A stretch of DNA of 34,383 nt from Candidatus Thioglobus vulcanius (GCA_910595855.1 CAJVCJ010000071.1:1-34383), one strand, 5' to 3'; positions 8,456 through 17,184 are shown, counted from the stretch's first letter. Numbers and translations: made by a program. Notes: generated from the sequence alone by a model not told the origin.

Positions 8456-9223
8456 TTTATCTAGTTTTTGCTCTATTCTAACAAGTCTATCACGAAGATC
8501 GATATCTTGCTCTGAGAGCTCGGTGTTATTTTCTGCCTGCATTTTTTCAATCACAATGCCAATCATCATGTTTAAGAATACAAACGCATTAAAGAATATA
8601 AATGACAAATAGTAAACCCATGACCACGGATATACCGCCATGGTTTCGTACATAACATCCGTCCAATCTTCAAAGGTAACCACTCTAAACAAGGTCAGCA
8701 TTGCGATGGCTATATCACCCCAAAGCACTTCATTGATAGACTCAAATATAAAACTACCAATTGCTGCGTACATATAAAACAATATAAACATTAGTAATAG
8801 TACATATCCCATTGCCGGCAAAGCCTTGATTAAAGCAGATACCAGCTTGCGTAATTCTGGGATTGCGCTAATCAATCTTAACACCCTGAAGATTCTAATT
8901 AATCTTGCCAGTAGCGCATATTCACTTTGATCAATCGGAATGATGCTTACTACAACAATTATGGTGTCAAAAATATTCCAACCATTATGGAAAAATCTTT
9001 TTTTATTCTCGGTTGTTGCAAATCGAATAATAATTTCAACCAAAAAGAAAACTGTAACTGCCACATCCATTATTTGAAGTACAAACAAATAATCTGGGTT
9101 AATATCGTATGTCTTTACACCTATTAAAAGTGATGAGACAATAATGACACTAATAACAGCAAATTCAAACGCTTTGTTATTGTGTAGCTTTACTAAAGCA
9201 TTTTTTATTGCATTTAAATTCAT
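8444..9223 (-). CDS. One-domain voltage-gated cation channel (bacterial NaV/CaV family)
   Basis: There are six membrane helices. S4 carries arginines every third residue (RLIRIFRVLRL, residues 107-117 counting from ATG 9223). A pore segment has the filter TFEDWTD (183-189), S6 contains NMMIGIV, and a heptad-rich tail (DRLVRIEQKLDKLKS) matches the four-helix coiled coil that tetramerises these channels. NavAb has TLESWSM in the filter; here E, D and D fall on the three positions that are acidic in the calcium-selective mutant CavAb (TLDDWSD), so Ca2+ permeation is plausible. Start: ATG 9223 gives a typical short N-terminus; an in-frame TTG at 9268 would add 15 residues. Single gene, convergent with the EamA gene. 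Confidence 0.85.
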   Translation of the reverse strand: MNLNAIKNALVKLHNNKAFEFAVISVIIVSSLLIGVKTYDINPDYLFVLQIMDVAVTVFFLVEIIIRFATTENKKRFFHNGWNIFDTIIVVVSIIPIDQSEYALLARLIRIFRVLRLISAIPELRKLVSALIKALPAMGYVLLLMFILFYMYAAIGSFIFESINEVLWGDIAIAMLTLFRVVTFEDWTDVMYETMAVYPWSWVYYLSFIFFNAFVFLNMMIGIVIEKMQAENNTELSEQDIDLRDRLVRIEQKLDKLKS

Positions 9224-9281
9224 TCTAAGCGTTTTAATTATTTGTGCGTTAAGGCTAGTTAAAAACAAATGTCTTTAACAG

Positions 9282-9287
9282 ATTATA
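9282..9287 (-). promoter_or_regulatory. Probable -10 of the channel gene
   Basis: The minus strand reads TATAAT here. TTACGG (9306-9311) is a possible -35 with an 18-bp spacer. The predicted transcript starts near 9275, giving a leader of about 50 nt to ATG 9223. Confidence 0.4.
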
Positions 9288-9310
9288 ATAAATGATTGAA
9301 AATTACCGTA

Positions 9311-9333
9311 AAAAAAACCGCTAATAAAAGCGG
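9311..9333 (-). terminator. Rho-independent terminator after the HopJ-family gene
   Basis: On the minus strand, CCGCT (9318-9322 complement) and AGCGG form a 5-bp GC-rich stem with a 6-nt loop TTTATT, followed directly by seven or more T. It lies 10 bp past the HopJ stop and ends the aceE-hopJ unit. Confidence 0.75.
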
Positions 9334-9342
9334 CTTTAAAAA

Positions 9343-9687
9343 CTACTTTCGATTTAAGACCGGTGAGTCAAACTTCAACCCTTCCCAGCCATAAGTTATA
9401 AAATTTCGAATATTTCCATGGGAGTCGCTCTCTGGCGTATTCAGCACTTCTTGATAATACTGACCAAAACAGTGAAGCGTTTCTAATTGAGTTAACTGAT
9501 GAATGGCTGCAAAACAAAATAGTTTGGCGCTACCTTGATTTTCTTCAGAGCTATTGACAACCTCACCGTTAGTAAATCCTGCCGGTGTGTATTCATAATC
9601 GTCTTCAATCAATGAAATCAAATCCTCGAATTTCATTGTTGCGCCTGACCTTAGCTTTTCTAAATATTCCTCTTGCATCGCTCCCAT
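9343..9687 (-). CDS. HopJ-family protein (named after a type III effector)
   Basis: The protein (114 residues) matches the HopJ family across its length: an IEDDYEYTPAGFTNG segment, then GSAKLFCFAAIHQL, TLHCFGQYY and HGNIRNFITYGWEGLKF near the C-terminus. The family is named from a Pseudomonas syringae candidate effector but is widespread in free-living proteobacteria, so a secretion role is not implied; its function is unknown. There is no signal peptide and no type III genes nearby. It lies 26 bp after aceE and is probably on the same transcript. Two starts compete: ATG 9687 (GAGGAG only one base away) and ATG 9678, with better-spaced GAGGAG and GGGAG. Confidence 0.8.
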   Translation of the reverse strand: MGAMQEEYLEKLRSGATMKFEDLISLIEDDYEYTPAGFTNGEVVNSSEENQGSAKLFCFAAIHQLTQLETLHCFGQYYQEVLNTPESDSHGNIRNFITYGWEGLKFDSPVLNRK

Positions 9688-9713
9688 TCTCCTCTTTTTT
9701 ATAAACTTATGCC

Positions 9714-12362
9714 TTATACCGTCATTGGATTTGGCTTGTTGATATTTATACCGTATTTTTCAATGGCTTGTGCAACAACCGAAGTATCCATCTCACCTTC
9801 ATCAACCAGCGCCTTAAGGGCTGCTAGAACAACGTAATTTGCATCAACTTCAAAGAAATCTCTTAACGCTTCACGTGAATCTGAGCGACCAAAACCATCT
9901 GTACCCAGCACTTCATAGCGATTAGGCACATACTTACGTACTTGCTCAGCATAGTTACGCATGTAATCAGTTGCAACAATAACTGGACCCTTTGCATTTT
10001 CTAAACATTGAGTAATATATGGCACTGCAGGTGTTTCAGTACTGAAACGATTAACACGATCAACCGCTTGCGCTTCACGCGTTAATTCATTAAAACTGGT
10101 TACTGACCAAACATCAGACTTAACATTCCAATCATTGGCTAGCATTTCTGCGGCTTTTTCCACTTCTCTTAAAATAGTGCCCGAGCCCATAAGCTGAACT
10201 TGCTTATCACCTTCGCCAACCGACTTCAGCATGTACATACCTTTAATAATTCCTTCTTCAGAATTTTCAGGCATCGCTGGATGTGCGTAAAGCTCATTCA
10301 TAGTAGTAATGTAATAGAAAATATTTTCATGTTTCTCATACATTCTTTCAATACCACTACGCACAATTACTGCCAACTCAAATGCATAGGTTGGGTCATA
10401 TGAAATACAGTTTGGAATGGTATTTGCCACTAAGTGTGAATCGCCATCTTGATGCTGCAAGCCTTCACCATTAAGTGTTGTACGTCCTGCTGTGCCACCA
10501 ATCAGGAAGCCTTTAGCCTGCATATCACCCGCAGCCCAAGCTAGATCACCAACACGTTGGAAACCAAACTTAGAGTAATAAATATAGAATGGAATCATGG
10601 TGGTATTGTGAGTGGCATACGAAGTCGCTGCAGCAATCCAATCAGAGATTGCACCCGCTTCATTAATACCCTCTTGCAATACTTGACCCTTCTTATCTTC
10701 CTTGTACCACATTACCTTGTCAGAATCTTCTGGCTGGTAAAGCTGGCCAGATGCTGAGTAAATACCCAACTGTCTAAATAAACCTTCCATGCCAAATGTA
10801 CGTGCTTCATCAGGAATGATTGGCACAATCTTAGGACCTAATGTCTTGTCACGTACCAATAATGTCATGATGCGATTAAGCGCCATTGTCGTAGACATTT
10901 CACGATCACCACTTGACTTAAGTAACGCCTCAAAAACACTTAGCTCTGGCGTTGGTAATGTTTCCAAATCAAATGAGCGAATTGGTAATGAGCCGCCCAA
11001 CTTTTCGCGTCGAGCATTCATGTAAGTCATCTCTTCACTATCAGCCGCCGGCTTGTAGAAATTTAATTCTTTAACATCTGCATCTGTCACTGGAATATTA
11101 AAACGCTTAGCAAAAATTTCAACTTGCTCTAAACCCAGCTTCTTTTGTGAGTGCGTGGTATTTTGACCTTCTCCCGCTTCACCCATGCCGTAACCTTTGA
11201 CAGTTTTAGCCAGGATAACCGTTGGTTTATCGCTACATGCTTTGGCTGCGTGGTACGCTTGAAATACTTTGTTTAGATCGTGGCCACCACGATTAAGATG
11301 ATAAATTTCATCATCACTCATGTGTTCAACCATGGTTAATAATTCTGGATACTTTCCAAAGAAATGCTTACGCACATAAGCACCATCTTTTGCTTTATAA
11401 GCCTGATACTCACCATCAACAACTTCTTCCATGCGTTTTCTAAGTAAGCCATTAGTATCTTTATCTAGTAACTCGTCCCACTTAGCGCCCCAAATAACTT
11501 TAATTACATTCCAGCCCGCACCACGGAACATACCTTCAAGTTCTTGAATGATTTTTCCATTGCCGCGAACAGGGCCGTCTAAACGCTGTAAATTACAGTT
11601 AATAACAAATATCAAGTTATCTAACTTTTCACGTCCAGCCATAGAAATAGCGCCTAATGACTCCGGCTCATCGGTCTCACCATCACCTAAATATGCCCAA
11701 ACTGTACGCTTGTCAGTTTGTTTGATTTCACGATGATGAAGATACTTCATGAATCGAGCTTGGTAAATCGCCATAATTGGACCAAGACCCATAGATACTG
11801 TTGGGAACTGCCAGAAATCAGGCATTAACCATGGATGCGGGTAAGAACTCAAACCCTCTTTGCCAACTTCTTGACGGAATTTAAGCATTTGATCTTCAGT
11901 AATTCTTCCTTCTAAATAAGCACGAGAATAGATACCAGGAGAGATGTGACCTTGGAAGAAGATTAAATCTGCACCTTGCTCTGCATCAGGGCCGCGATAA
12001 AAATGATTAAAACCAACTTCATACAAAGTTGCACTTGATGCAAATGAAGCGATATGGCCACCTAATTCATAAGGCAGTTGGTTGGCTTTAACAACCATTA
12101 CCATAGCATTCCAGCGAACAATCGCAGAAATTCTATCTTCAATATCAACATTAATATCTGTTGCTATTTCTTTTTCTACAGCAATACTATTAAGATAAGC
12201 GGTATTAACACCTGACGGCAAATCCATGCCTTCTTTGTGTGCCATATCCATAAGCTGATTAAGCAAGAATTTTGCACGATCACTACCCTCGACACGAGCT
12301 ACTGATTTAAAGGCTTCTAGCCATTCTTGGGTTTCTAAAGGATCTAAGTCTTGACCTGGCAT
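9714..12362 (-). CDS. aceE: Pyruvate dehydrogenase E1 component, homodimeric type
   Basis: This is the 882-residue AceE (E. coli 887): thiamine diphosphate-dependent decarboxylation of pyruvate and transfer of acetyl to the lipoyl groups of E2. The ThDP/Mg motif is GDGETDEPE (226-234) followed by NCNLQRLDGPV. The GGTAGRTTLNGEGLQHQDG segment is the family's active-site loop with catalytic histidines, and the N-terminus with GGHIASFASSATLYEVGFNHF is intact. Normally aceF (E2) and lpd (E3) follow; here the next gene is a HopJ-family gene and then a terminator, so E2 and E3 must be elsewhere. No clear Shine-Dalgarno precedes ATG 12362; a GATAAT hexamer lies about 35 nt upstream. Confidence 0.97.
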   Translation of the reverse strand: MPGQDLDPLETQEWLEAFKSVARVEGSDRAKFLLNQLMDMAHKEGMDLPSGVNTAYLNSIAVEKEIATDINVDIEDRISAIVRWNAMVMVVKANQLPYELGGHIASFASSATLYEVGFNHFYRGPDAEQGADLIFFQGHISPGIYSRAYLEGRITEDQMLKFRQEVGKEGLSSYPHPWLMPDFWQFPTVSMGLGPIMAIYQARFMKYLHHREIKQTDKRTVWAYLGDGETDEPESLGAISMAGREKLDNLIFVINCNLQRLDGPVRGNGKIIQELEGMFRGAGWNVIKVIWGAKWDELLDKDTNGLLRKRMEEVVDGEYQAYKAKDGAYVRKHFFGKYPELLTMVEHMSDDEIYHLNRGGHDLNKVFQAYHAAKACSDKPTVILAKTVKGYGMGEAGEGQNTTHSQKKLGLEQVEIFAKRFNIPVTDADVKELNFYKPAADSEEMTYMNARREKLGGSLPIRSFDLETLPTPELSVFEALLKSSGDREMSTTMALNRIMTLLVRDKTLGPKIVPIIPDEARTFGMEGLFRQLGIYSASGQLYQPEDSDKVMWYKEDKKGQVLQEGINEAGAISDWIAAATSYATHNTTMIPFYIYYSKFGFQRVGDLAWAAGDMQAKGFLIGGTAGRTTLNGEGLQHQDGDSHLVANTIPNCISYDPTYAFELAVIVRSGIERMYEKHENIFYYITTMNELYAHPAMPENSEEGIIKGMYMLKSVGEGDKQVQLMGSGTILREVEKAAEMLANDWNVKSDVWSVTSFNELTREAQAVDRVNRFSTETPAVPYITQCLENAKGPVIVATDYMRNYAEQVRKYVPNRYEVLGTDGFGRSDSREALRDFFEVDANYVVLAALKALVDEGEMDTSVVAQAIEKYGININKPNPMTV

Positions 12363-12424
12363 AATGTAAGTTTTTAATATATAAAATTACATCGATTATC
12401 CCAAAAATATGCCACTTTATAGCG

Positions 12425-12802
12425 TTACTTTATAAAATATTTTGTTAATATTAATGAGCCAATAAAACCCGAAAAACCAAATACAATTTGCCAAAATTCA
12501 TTTTCTGGAAAATAAGCCAAGCCTAAACCTGAGCCAGCAAACAATGCTAACAATGGAACGATATACAATTGAAAAGCTCGCCAAAATAATTCTGAAGCAG
12601 AAATCTCTAAAGTAACCACATCACCAATCGCCACCCCCGCTTGTAATGGTTTGCTGAAAACTGAATAATGATCAAAATAATTAGCCAATATTCCTGTGCC
12701 ACATGCACCACTTGCTGAACAGCCGGTACAGCCACCCGAACGATTAACCTTTAGTATCATGGCTTGATTTTCAATTTCGATTACTTCAAATTTTTCTTTC
12801 AT
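12425..12802 (-). CDS. rseC: RseC/MucC-type inner-membrane protein
   Basis: The 125-residue protein has the RseC layout: a short N-terminal domain with a cysteine cluster C-x2-C-x5-C (C25, C28, C34 in GCTGCSASGACGTG), a beta segment (VAIGDVVTLEIS), then two membrane helices (about 72-90 and 100-120). RseC modulates the sigma-E/anti-sigma system and takes part, with Rsx/Rnf-type complexes, in reducing SoxR in E. coli. Here it is away from rpoE-rseAB, which is unusual. It is divergent from algC, with only 45 bp between the two starts, and lies 62 bp before aceE. Confidence 0.82.
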   Translation of the reverse strand: MKEKFEVIEIENQAMILKVNRSGGCTGCSASGACGTGILANYFDHYSVFSKPLQAGVAIGDVVTLEISASELFWRAFQLYIVPLLALFAGSGLGLAYFPENEFWQIVFGFSGFIGSLILTKYFIK

Positions 12803-12847
12803 TGCGCTTAAAATGAATCATTTATATATTTCTTATTTTATCAATTT

Positions 12848-14221
12848 ATGAGCATCTCTCAATCAATCTTTAAAGCTTACGATATTCGTGGCATAGTCGA
12901 ACAAGAATTAACACCAGAAGTCGTCAAACTGATTGGTCTAGCCATTGGTAGCGAATCTATTGCTAAGGGCGAACGTGGCGTTGTGGTTGGTCGAGATGGA
13001 CGTCTTAGTGGCTTGGATTTAATGCAAGCCTTAAAAACAGGCCTTAAAGAAAGCGGCTGTCATGTGGTTGATATTGGCATGGTGCCAACACCATTAGTAT
13101 ATTTTTCTACTTACACCAAAGCAGCCAGCTCAGGTGTTATGATCACAGGATCTCACAATCCACCAGAATACAACGGCTTTAAAATTATGATTGCTGGCGA
13201 GACATTATCAGGTGATCGCATCCAAGAATTGTATCAGCGCATTCAAAATAACGATTTTAATTCAGGCCATGGAACATCAACCAAAGTTGATATTGAGCAA
13301 GACTACATCGATCGAGTTCAGTCCGATATTAAGCTAGATAAACCACTTCACATTGTGGTGGATTGTGGCAATGGTGTAGCGGGCAACATTGCACCTAAAT
13401 TATTTGAACAACTTGGAGCAAAAGTTACCAAGCTATTTTGCTTAATTGATGGCAACTTCCCTAATCACCACCCCGACCCATCCAAATTACACAATCTTGA
13501 AGATATTATCAAAGAGGTGATCGACACCGGTGCTGACATGGGCTTTGCATTTGATGGCGATGGCGATCGACTTGGTCTTATCGACAACAAAGGTAATGTT
13601 ATTTGGGCGGATCGTCAGATGATTTTATATTCTCGCGATATTCTTAGTCGAAATCCTGGTGCAAAAATTGTGTTTGACGTAAAGTGTTCATCATTACTAC
13701 CAAAAGATATTTCTGAACATGGTGGTGAGCCAATTATGTCACGCACTGGCCATAGCTTTATTAAAGCCAAACTTAAAGAAACTAATGCAGCACTCGGCGG
13801 AGAAATGAGTGGCCATATTTTCTTTAAAGAACGTTGGTATGGATTTGATGATGCACTCTACACCGGTGCACGATTACTAGAAATAATGTCAAAAACAGAT
13901 CAAACTTGTGAGCAAGTGTTTGCCAATTTACCAGATAGTATTAACACACCAGAAATTAACATTCACTTTGATCAGCAAGGTGATCAATTTAAAGCCATGG
14001 ATAAGCTGGCAGAAAATGTGGATTTTGAAGGGGCTAATATTATCACCATTGATGGTGTTCGAGTTGATTATCCAAACGGCTGGGGTTTGGTTCGCCCTTC
14101 TAACACTACGCCTTGCTTAGTATTACGCTTTGAGGCAGATAACCAACAAACGCTAGAAGAGATTCAAGAAAAATTCAGAATTTGGCTTAAAGCCAACAAT
14201 ATCTCTACTGAAGATTTTTAA
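12848..14221 (+). CDS. algC: Phosphomannomutase/phosphoglucomutase
   Basis: The 457-residue alpha-D-phosphohexomutase interconverts hexose 1- and 6-phosphates for sugar-nucleotide, LPS or exopolysaccharide synthesis. The four domains appear in order: the active phosphoserine in TGSHNPPEYNG (S102; AlgC S108), the metal loop DGDGDR (236-241), the sugar-binding GEMSGHIFF, and the phosphate-binding loop RPSNTTPCLVLRFE at the C-terminus. AlgC-type proteins use both mannose and glucose phosphates; specificity here is inferred from similarity. It is a single gene, divergent from rseC, with a possible TATATT -10 (12825-12830) and no clear Shine-Dalgarno. An AT-rich gap follows. Confidence 0.92.
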   Translation: MSISQSIFKAYDIRGIVEQELTPEVVKLIGLAIGSESIAKGERGVVVGRDGRLSGLDLMQALKTGLKESGCHVVDIGMVPTPLVYFSTYTKAASSGVMITGSHNPPEYNGFKIMIAGETLSGDRIQELYQRIQNNDFNSGHGTSTKVDIEQDYIDRVQSDIKLDKPLHIVVDCGNGVAGNIAPKLFEQLGAKVTKLFCLIDGNFPNHHPDPSKLHNLEDIIKEVIDTGADMGFAFDGDGDRLGLIDNKGNVIWADRQMILYSRDILSRNPGAKIVFDVKCSSLLPKDISEHGGEPIMSRTGHSFIKAKLKETNAALGGEMSGHIFFKERWYGFDDALYTGARLLEIMSKTDQTCEQVFANLPDSINTPEINIHFDQQGDQFKAMDKLAENVDFEGANIITIDGVRVDYPNGWGLVRPSNTTPCLVLRFEADNQQTLEEIQEKFRIWLKANNISTEDF

Positions 14222-14395
14222 TTATAATTATTTGCAATATTTTTATATAAATAGTTATAATTTAACAATATTCTGTTAAAAATTGATCTTTTTAGACTTA
14301 AATGTTATATTTTTATAAGTTTATCTATAAAAATTCAGCTTATTTAGCGGTTATTTTGATTGTTTGTTTAGTTTTATAGAGATATTTTTTAAATT
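14222..14395. repeat. AT-rich spacer with two inverted repeats between convergent genes
   Basis: This 174-bp gap between algC and the RluA-family gene has no reading frame that I trust. It holds TTTAACA-(6)-TGTTAAA (14261-14280), followed 9 nt later by a run of T on the plus strand, and ATTTTTATA-(8)-TATAAAAAT (14309-14334). Their position between converging genes suggests weak terminators acting from both sides. Confidence 0.4.
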
Positions 14396-15298
14396 TTATT
14401 TAAAAAATTTAGAAAATACTGTTTTTTCTTGTTTAGAGGTGATATTGTAGTCAACCTCTTTATAACTAAAAGACAGTTTATGAGCGTGAAGCATCAGTCT
14501 ATTTGCACCCGTGAATTTGAGTCTTTTTTCATCTGACAAGGTTTTGCACAAATATTCATTGGCAATTGACTCATTAACACCGTAAATCGGATCTCCGATA
14601 ATACTATGCCCTACTGAATCAAGATGCACTCTTATTTGGTGCTGTCTTCCAGTAACCGGAATAGCTTTAACCATTGTGGTTTGATTGCTTTCATTAAATT
14701 TTAAAGGATGGATAAAGGTTTTAGATTGCTTTCCTGCTTCGCTATCGCAAGTCATTTTCATTCTAATATTACTATCAGCCTTTGAAATAGGCTTTTCAAT
14801 GGTTAAATCGGTTAACACTTGACCCCTCACTAAGGCTAGATATTCCTTGTTATATTGCCTGTGCTCAAACATCATTTTTAGCTGTCGACTAGATTGTTTA
14901 TTTTTAGCGACCAATACTAAACCAGACGTTTCAGCATCTATTCGATGCGCCAAACTTGCCTCATCACCAAAAAAATATCTAACTTCATCCAATAAACAAT
15001 ATTCTGTGGTTTTACGAGTTGGGTGCACCATAACACCGCTAGGCTTATCAAAAACGGCAAAATCTGGTGTTTCAAATATAGGCTTTAAACCTCTTGAATG
15101 CCCTTCAAATACAGCTACTTGAATGGTTTGACAATTAATTGTATCGCCATTTTTTAAAATATTGTTTTGGTCGTCAAAAACTCTATTTTTAGATAATAAT
15201 TTTTGTGACTGAGATCCAGATAAGTCAGTATTATTGATCAAAAAATGCTGGATTTTTTCACCTTGAATGGCTGGATATTGCTTTAGGACAAAAGGCAT
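14396..15298 (-). CDS. RluA-family RNA pseudouridine synthase
   Basis: The 300-residue protein isomerises uridines in rRNA or tRNA. The catalytic motif AHRIDAETSGLVLVAKN contains the essential Asp (D121). Upstream is VFDKPSGVMVHP, and downstream GRQHQIRVHLDSVGHSIIGD, the standard RluA core. Residues about 15-60 resemble an S4 RNA-binding domain, as in RluC and RluD. I cannot say whether it is RluA, RluC or RluD without alignment; the C-terminal part is short. It lies 28 bp after mgtE and has no clear Shine-Dalgarno, so it is probably cotranscribed with mgtE. Confidence 0.85.
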   Translation of the reverse strand: MPFVLKQYPAIQGEKIQHFLINNTDLSGSQSQKLLSKNRVFDDQNNILKNGDTINCQTIQVAVFEGHSRGLKPIFETPDFAVFDKPSGVMVHPTRKTTEYCLLDEVRYFFGDEASLAHRIDAETSGLVLVAKNKQSSRQLKMMFEHRQYNKEYLALVRGQVLTDLTIEKPISKADSNIRMKMTCDSEAGKQSKTFIHPLKFNESNQTTMVKAIPVTGRQHQIRVHLDSVGHSIIGDPIYGVNESIANEYLCKTLSDEKRLKFTGANRLMLHAHKLSFSYKEVDYNITSKQEKTVFSKFFK

Positions 15299-15326
15299 TA
15301 GAAGATATTAGGTTTGCATTTAAAAA

Positions 15327-16679
15327 CTAAACAGTCAAAGAGGCTAGACCCAAAAAAGCCACGAAGCCAATGACATCAGTAATGGTTGTTAGAATGACAC
15401 CACCTGCCAAAGCAGGATCAATTTTAAATTTAATCAATAACGAAGGTAAAAAAGCACCTGAAAATGCTGCGAAAATTAAGTTAACGATAATTGCTGCCGC
15501 AATCACCAAACTTAAGACCAGGTCTGCAAACCACAAGTAAGTAGCAAGTCCAATTACAACAGACCACAACACACCATTCAAAAATCCAATGGCAACCTCT
15601 TTATTCATTAATACTTTAAGATTTGAGTGTGTCACCCTACCTGTGGCAATACCACGAGTAACTAAAATAAGGGTTTGTGTGCCGGCAATACCACCCATCG
15701 AAGCAACCACCGGCATCAGAATAGCTAGTGCGATTTTTTCTTGCAATGTTGCCTCAAATAGTCCAATAAAAAATACTGCAATAAAGACTGTGATCAAGTT
15801 AACACCCAACCAGATACTACGACTTTTAGTACTTTCAATCACAGGTGCAAATACATCATCCTCTTCATCCAAACCCGCCATAGACATCACTGAATGTTCA
15901 GCTTCATCACGAATAACATCAACCACATCGTCAATCGTAATACGACCAATAAGCTGATTATTCTCATCCACAACCGGCGCGGAAATTAGATCTCGTTGCT
16001 CAAACAAACTAGCCACGTCTGCCTCTAATGCATCAGCCAAAATTGGTTTGTGATCATTGTTAATGAGTGGTTTGATGGCCTGCTTTGATTCATTCGTTAA
16101 CAAAGTAGAGATATGTATGGCGCCAATATATTGATAAGAGCGATCTACTACAAAAATTTGATCGGTATCGATTGGCATTTTTTTTAATAATCGTAAATAA
16201 CGAATAACCGTTCGCACATTGACATCATCACGCACAGTAATAATATCAATATTCATCAATCCACCAGCTGAATCTTCTGGATAAGACAACACCTTTCTCA
16301 AATGAACTCGATGCTTATGATCAAGTGTTAATAACAAATTATGGAGTGCTTTTTCAGGAAGCTCTGGCACAATATCAGCCAAATCATCCATGTCTAGACC
16401 TTCGGTAGCCTTAACAATATCCGTAACACTCATCTCGTTCAATAATTGAGATAGCACATCTTCACTCAAATCCTTAAGAATGTCACCTTGTGTAGCACTG
16501 TCAATATTCAACCAAAGCTCTACTCGATCTTTTGGTGGTACACTTTCTAATAAGCGTGCGATTTCAGCCGAGTGTAAAGTGGAAAGTTGAGAGGTGGCCT
16601 CTTCATACAAAGAAGCCTCCAAAGATATCATTAATCTTTGAAGGCATTCCTTGAAAGAAGTGCTATCGACTTCTGACAT
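15327..16679 (-). CDS. mgtE: MgtE-type magnesium transporter
   Basis: The 450-residue protein has the MgtE layout: an N-terminal superhelical domain (about 15-130, with LPEKALHNLLLTL), two CBS domains (about 135-260, ending RITIDDVVDVIRDEAEH), a linking helix, and five membrane helices (about 288-450) with the pore motif GGIAGTQTLILVTRG. MgtE is a dimeric Mg2+ channel closed by Mg2+ bound to the cytosolic domains. A Shine-Dalgarno AAGGAG precedes the start. I see no Mg2+ riboswitch in the 48 bp between hpf and mgtE. It sits directly after hpf. Confidence 0.93.
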   Translation of the reverse strand: MSEVDSTSFKECLQRLMISLEASLYEEATSQLSTLHSAEIARLLESVPPKDRVELWLNIDSATQGDILKDLSEDVLSQLLNEMSVTDIVKATEGLDMDDLADIVPELPEKALHNLLLTLDHKHRVHLRKVLSYPEDSAGGLMNIDIITVRDDVNVRTVIRYLRLLKKMPIDTDQIFVVDRSYQYIGAIHISTLLTNESKQAIKPLINNDHKPILADALEADVASLFEQRDLISAPVVDENNQLIGRITIDDVVDVIRDEAEHSVMSMAGLDEEDDVFAPVIESTKSRSIWLGVNLITVFIAVFFIGLFEATLQEKIALAILMPVVASMGGIAGTQTLILVTRGIATGRVTHSNLKVLMNKEVAIGFLNGVLWSVVIGLATYLWFADLVLSLVIAAAIIVNLIFAAFSGAFLPSLLIKFKIDPALAGGVILTTITDVIGFVAFLGLASLTV

Positions 16680-16727
16680 GAGCTATGTGCTCCTTAATAA
16701 TTAAGACTTTAAAAAGCCAAAATAGGG

Positions 16728-17024
16728 TTAATTCTTTCTATGATCGTTTAGTTTTTCTTTGTGCTTTCTAATTTGCGCATCTAGCTTGTTAACCATTTGG
16801 TCAATAGATGTATACATATCATTACTTTCCGCCTTGGCGAATAAATCAGCACCACTGACATGAATAGTCGCTTCTGCGATTTGCACGTCTTTTTCAATTT
16901 CTAAAATCATATTAATGTTGATAACATGATCAAAATGATGTTTAATTTTAGCTAACTTTTCTTCAGAATGCTGCTTGATTGCATTGGTAATATCAAGATG
17001 GTGGCCAGAAATACTTAATTGCAT
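16728..17024 (-). CDS. hpf: Ribosome hibernation promoting factor, short type
   Basis: The 98-residue protein is a single HPF/RaiA domain: QLSISGHHLDIT at the N-terminus, EEKLAKIKHHFDHV helix, and YTSIDQMVNKLDAQIRKHKEKL helix near the C-terminus. Short HPF binds the decoding centre of the 30S subunit and promotes inactive 100S dimers. In many gammaproteobacteria hpf lies in rpoN-hpf-ptsN-rapZ; here none of these flank it and mgtE follows directly. The Shine-Dalgarno is AAGGAG. The 160-bp gap upstream is shared with the divergent small-protein gene. Confidence 0.92.
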   Translation of the reverse strand: MQLSISGHHLDITNAIKQHSEEKLAKIKHHFDHVININMILEIEKDVQIAEATIHVSGADLFAKAESNDMYTSIDQMVNKLDAQIRKHKEKLNDHRKN

Positions 17025-17059
17025 GTACGCTCCTTAGTTATTGATAAATTTCAAGTCTA

Positions 17060-17070
17060 TTGTGACACAA
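17060..17070. repeat. 11-bp palindrome between hpf and the divergent small gene
   Basis: TTGTG-A-CACAA is a perfect inverted repeat about 36 bp upstream of the hpf start. It could be a regulator site for hpf; it is not the CRP spacing (TGTGA-N6-TCACA). One short copy only, so chance is possible. Confidence 0.25.
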
Positions 17071-17121
17071 CTTTGCTAGTGCTATATGAGTATTTATAAG
17101 CTTTATGGACAAATAAAAAGC

Positions 17122-17149
17122 TTCACAAATTCACTTTTATGTATATAAT
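17122..17149 (+). promoter_or_regulatory. Strong sigma-70-type promoter of the 67-residue protein gene
   Basis: TTCACA (17122-17127) matches the -35 consensus at five of six positions and TATAAT (17144-17149) is a perfect -10, with a 16-bp spacer. The transcript should start near 17156, giving a leader of about 29 nt that contains AGGAG (17174-17178), 6 nt before the ATG. Confidence 0.65.
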
Positions 17150-17184
17150 AGTTGTTTTAGTTATTCAATATTTAGGAGATAAAA

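Noticed and set aside
9343..9687. HopJ-family gene as sign of a type III secretion system
   Set aside because: No secretion genes, no effector signal, and the family is common in free-living bacteria.
12363..12424. PdhR-type operator upstream of aceE
   Set aside because: Only a loose ATGTAA...TTACAT pair is visible; no ATTGGT...ACCAAT-like site.
16680..16727. Mg2+ riboswitch before mgtE
   Set aside because: The hpf-mgtE gap is only 48 bp and shows no such fold.
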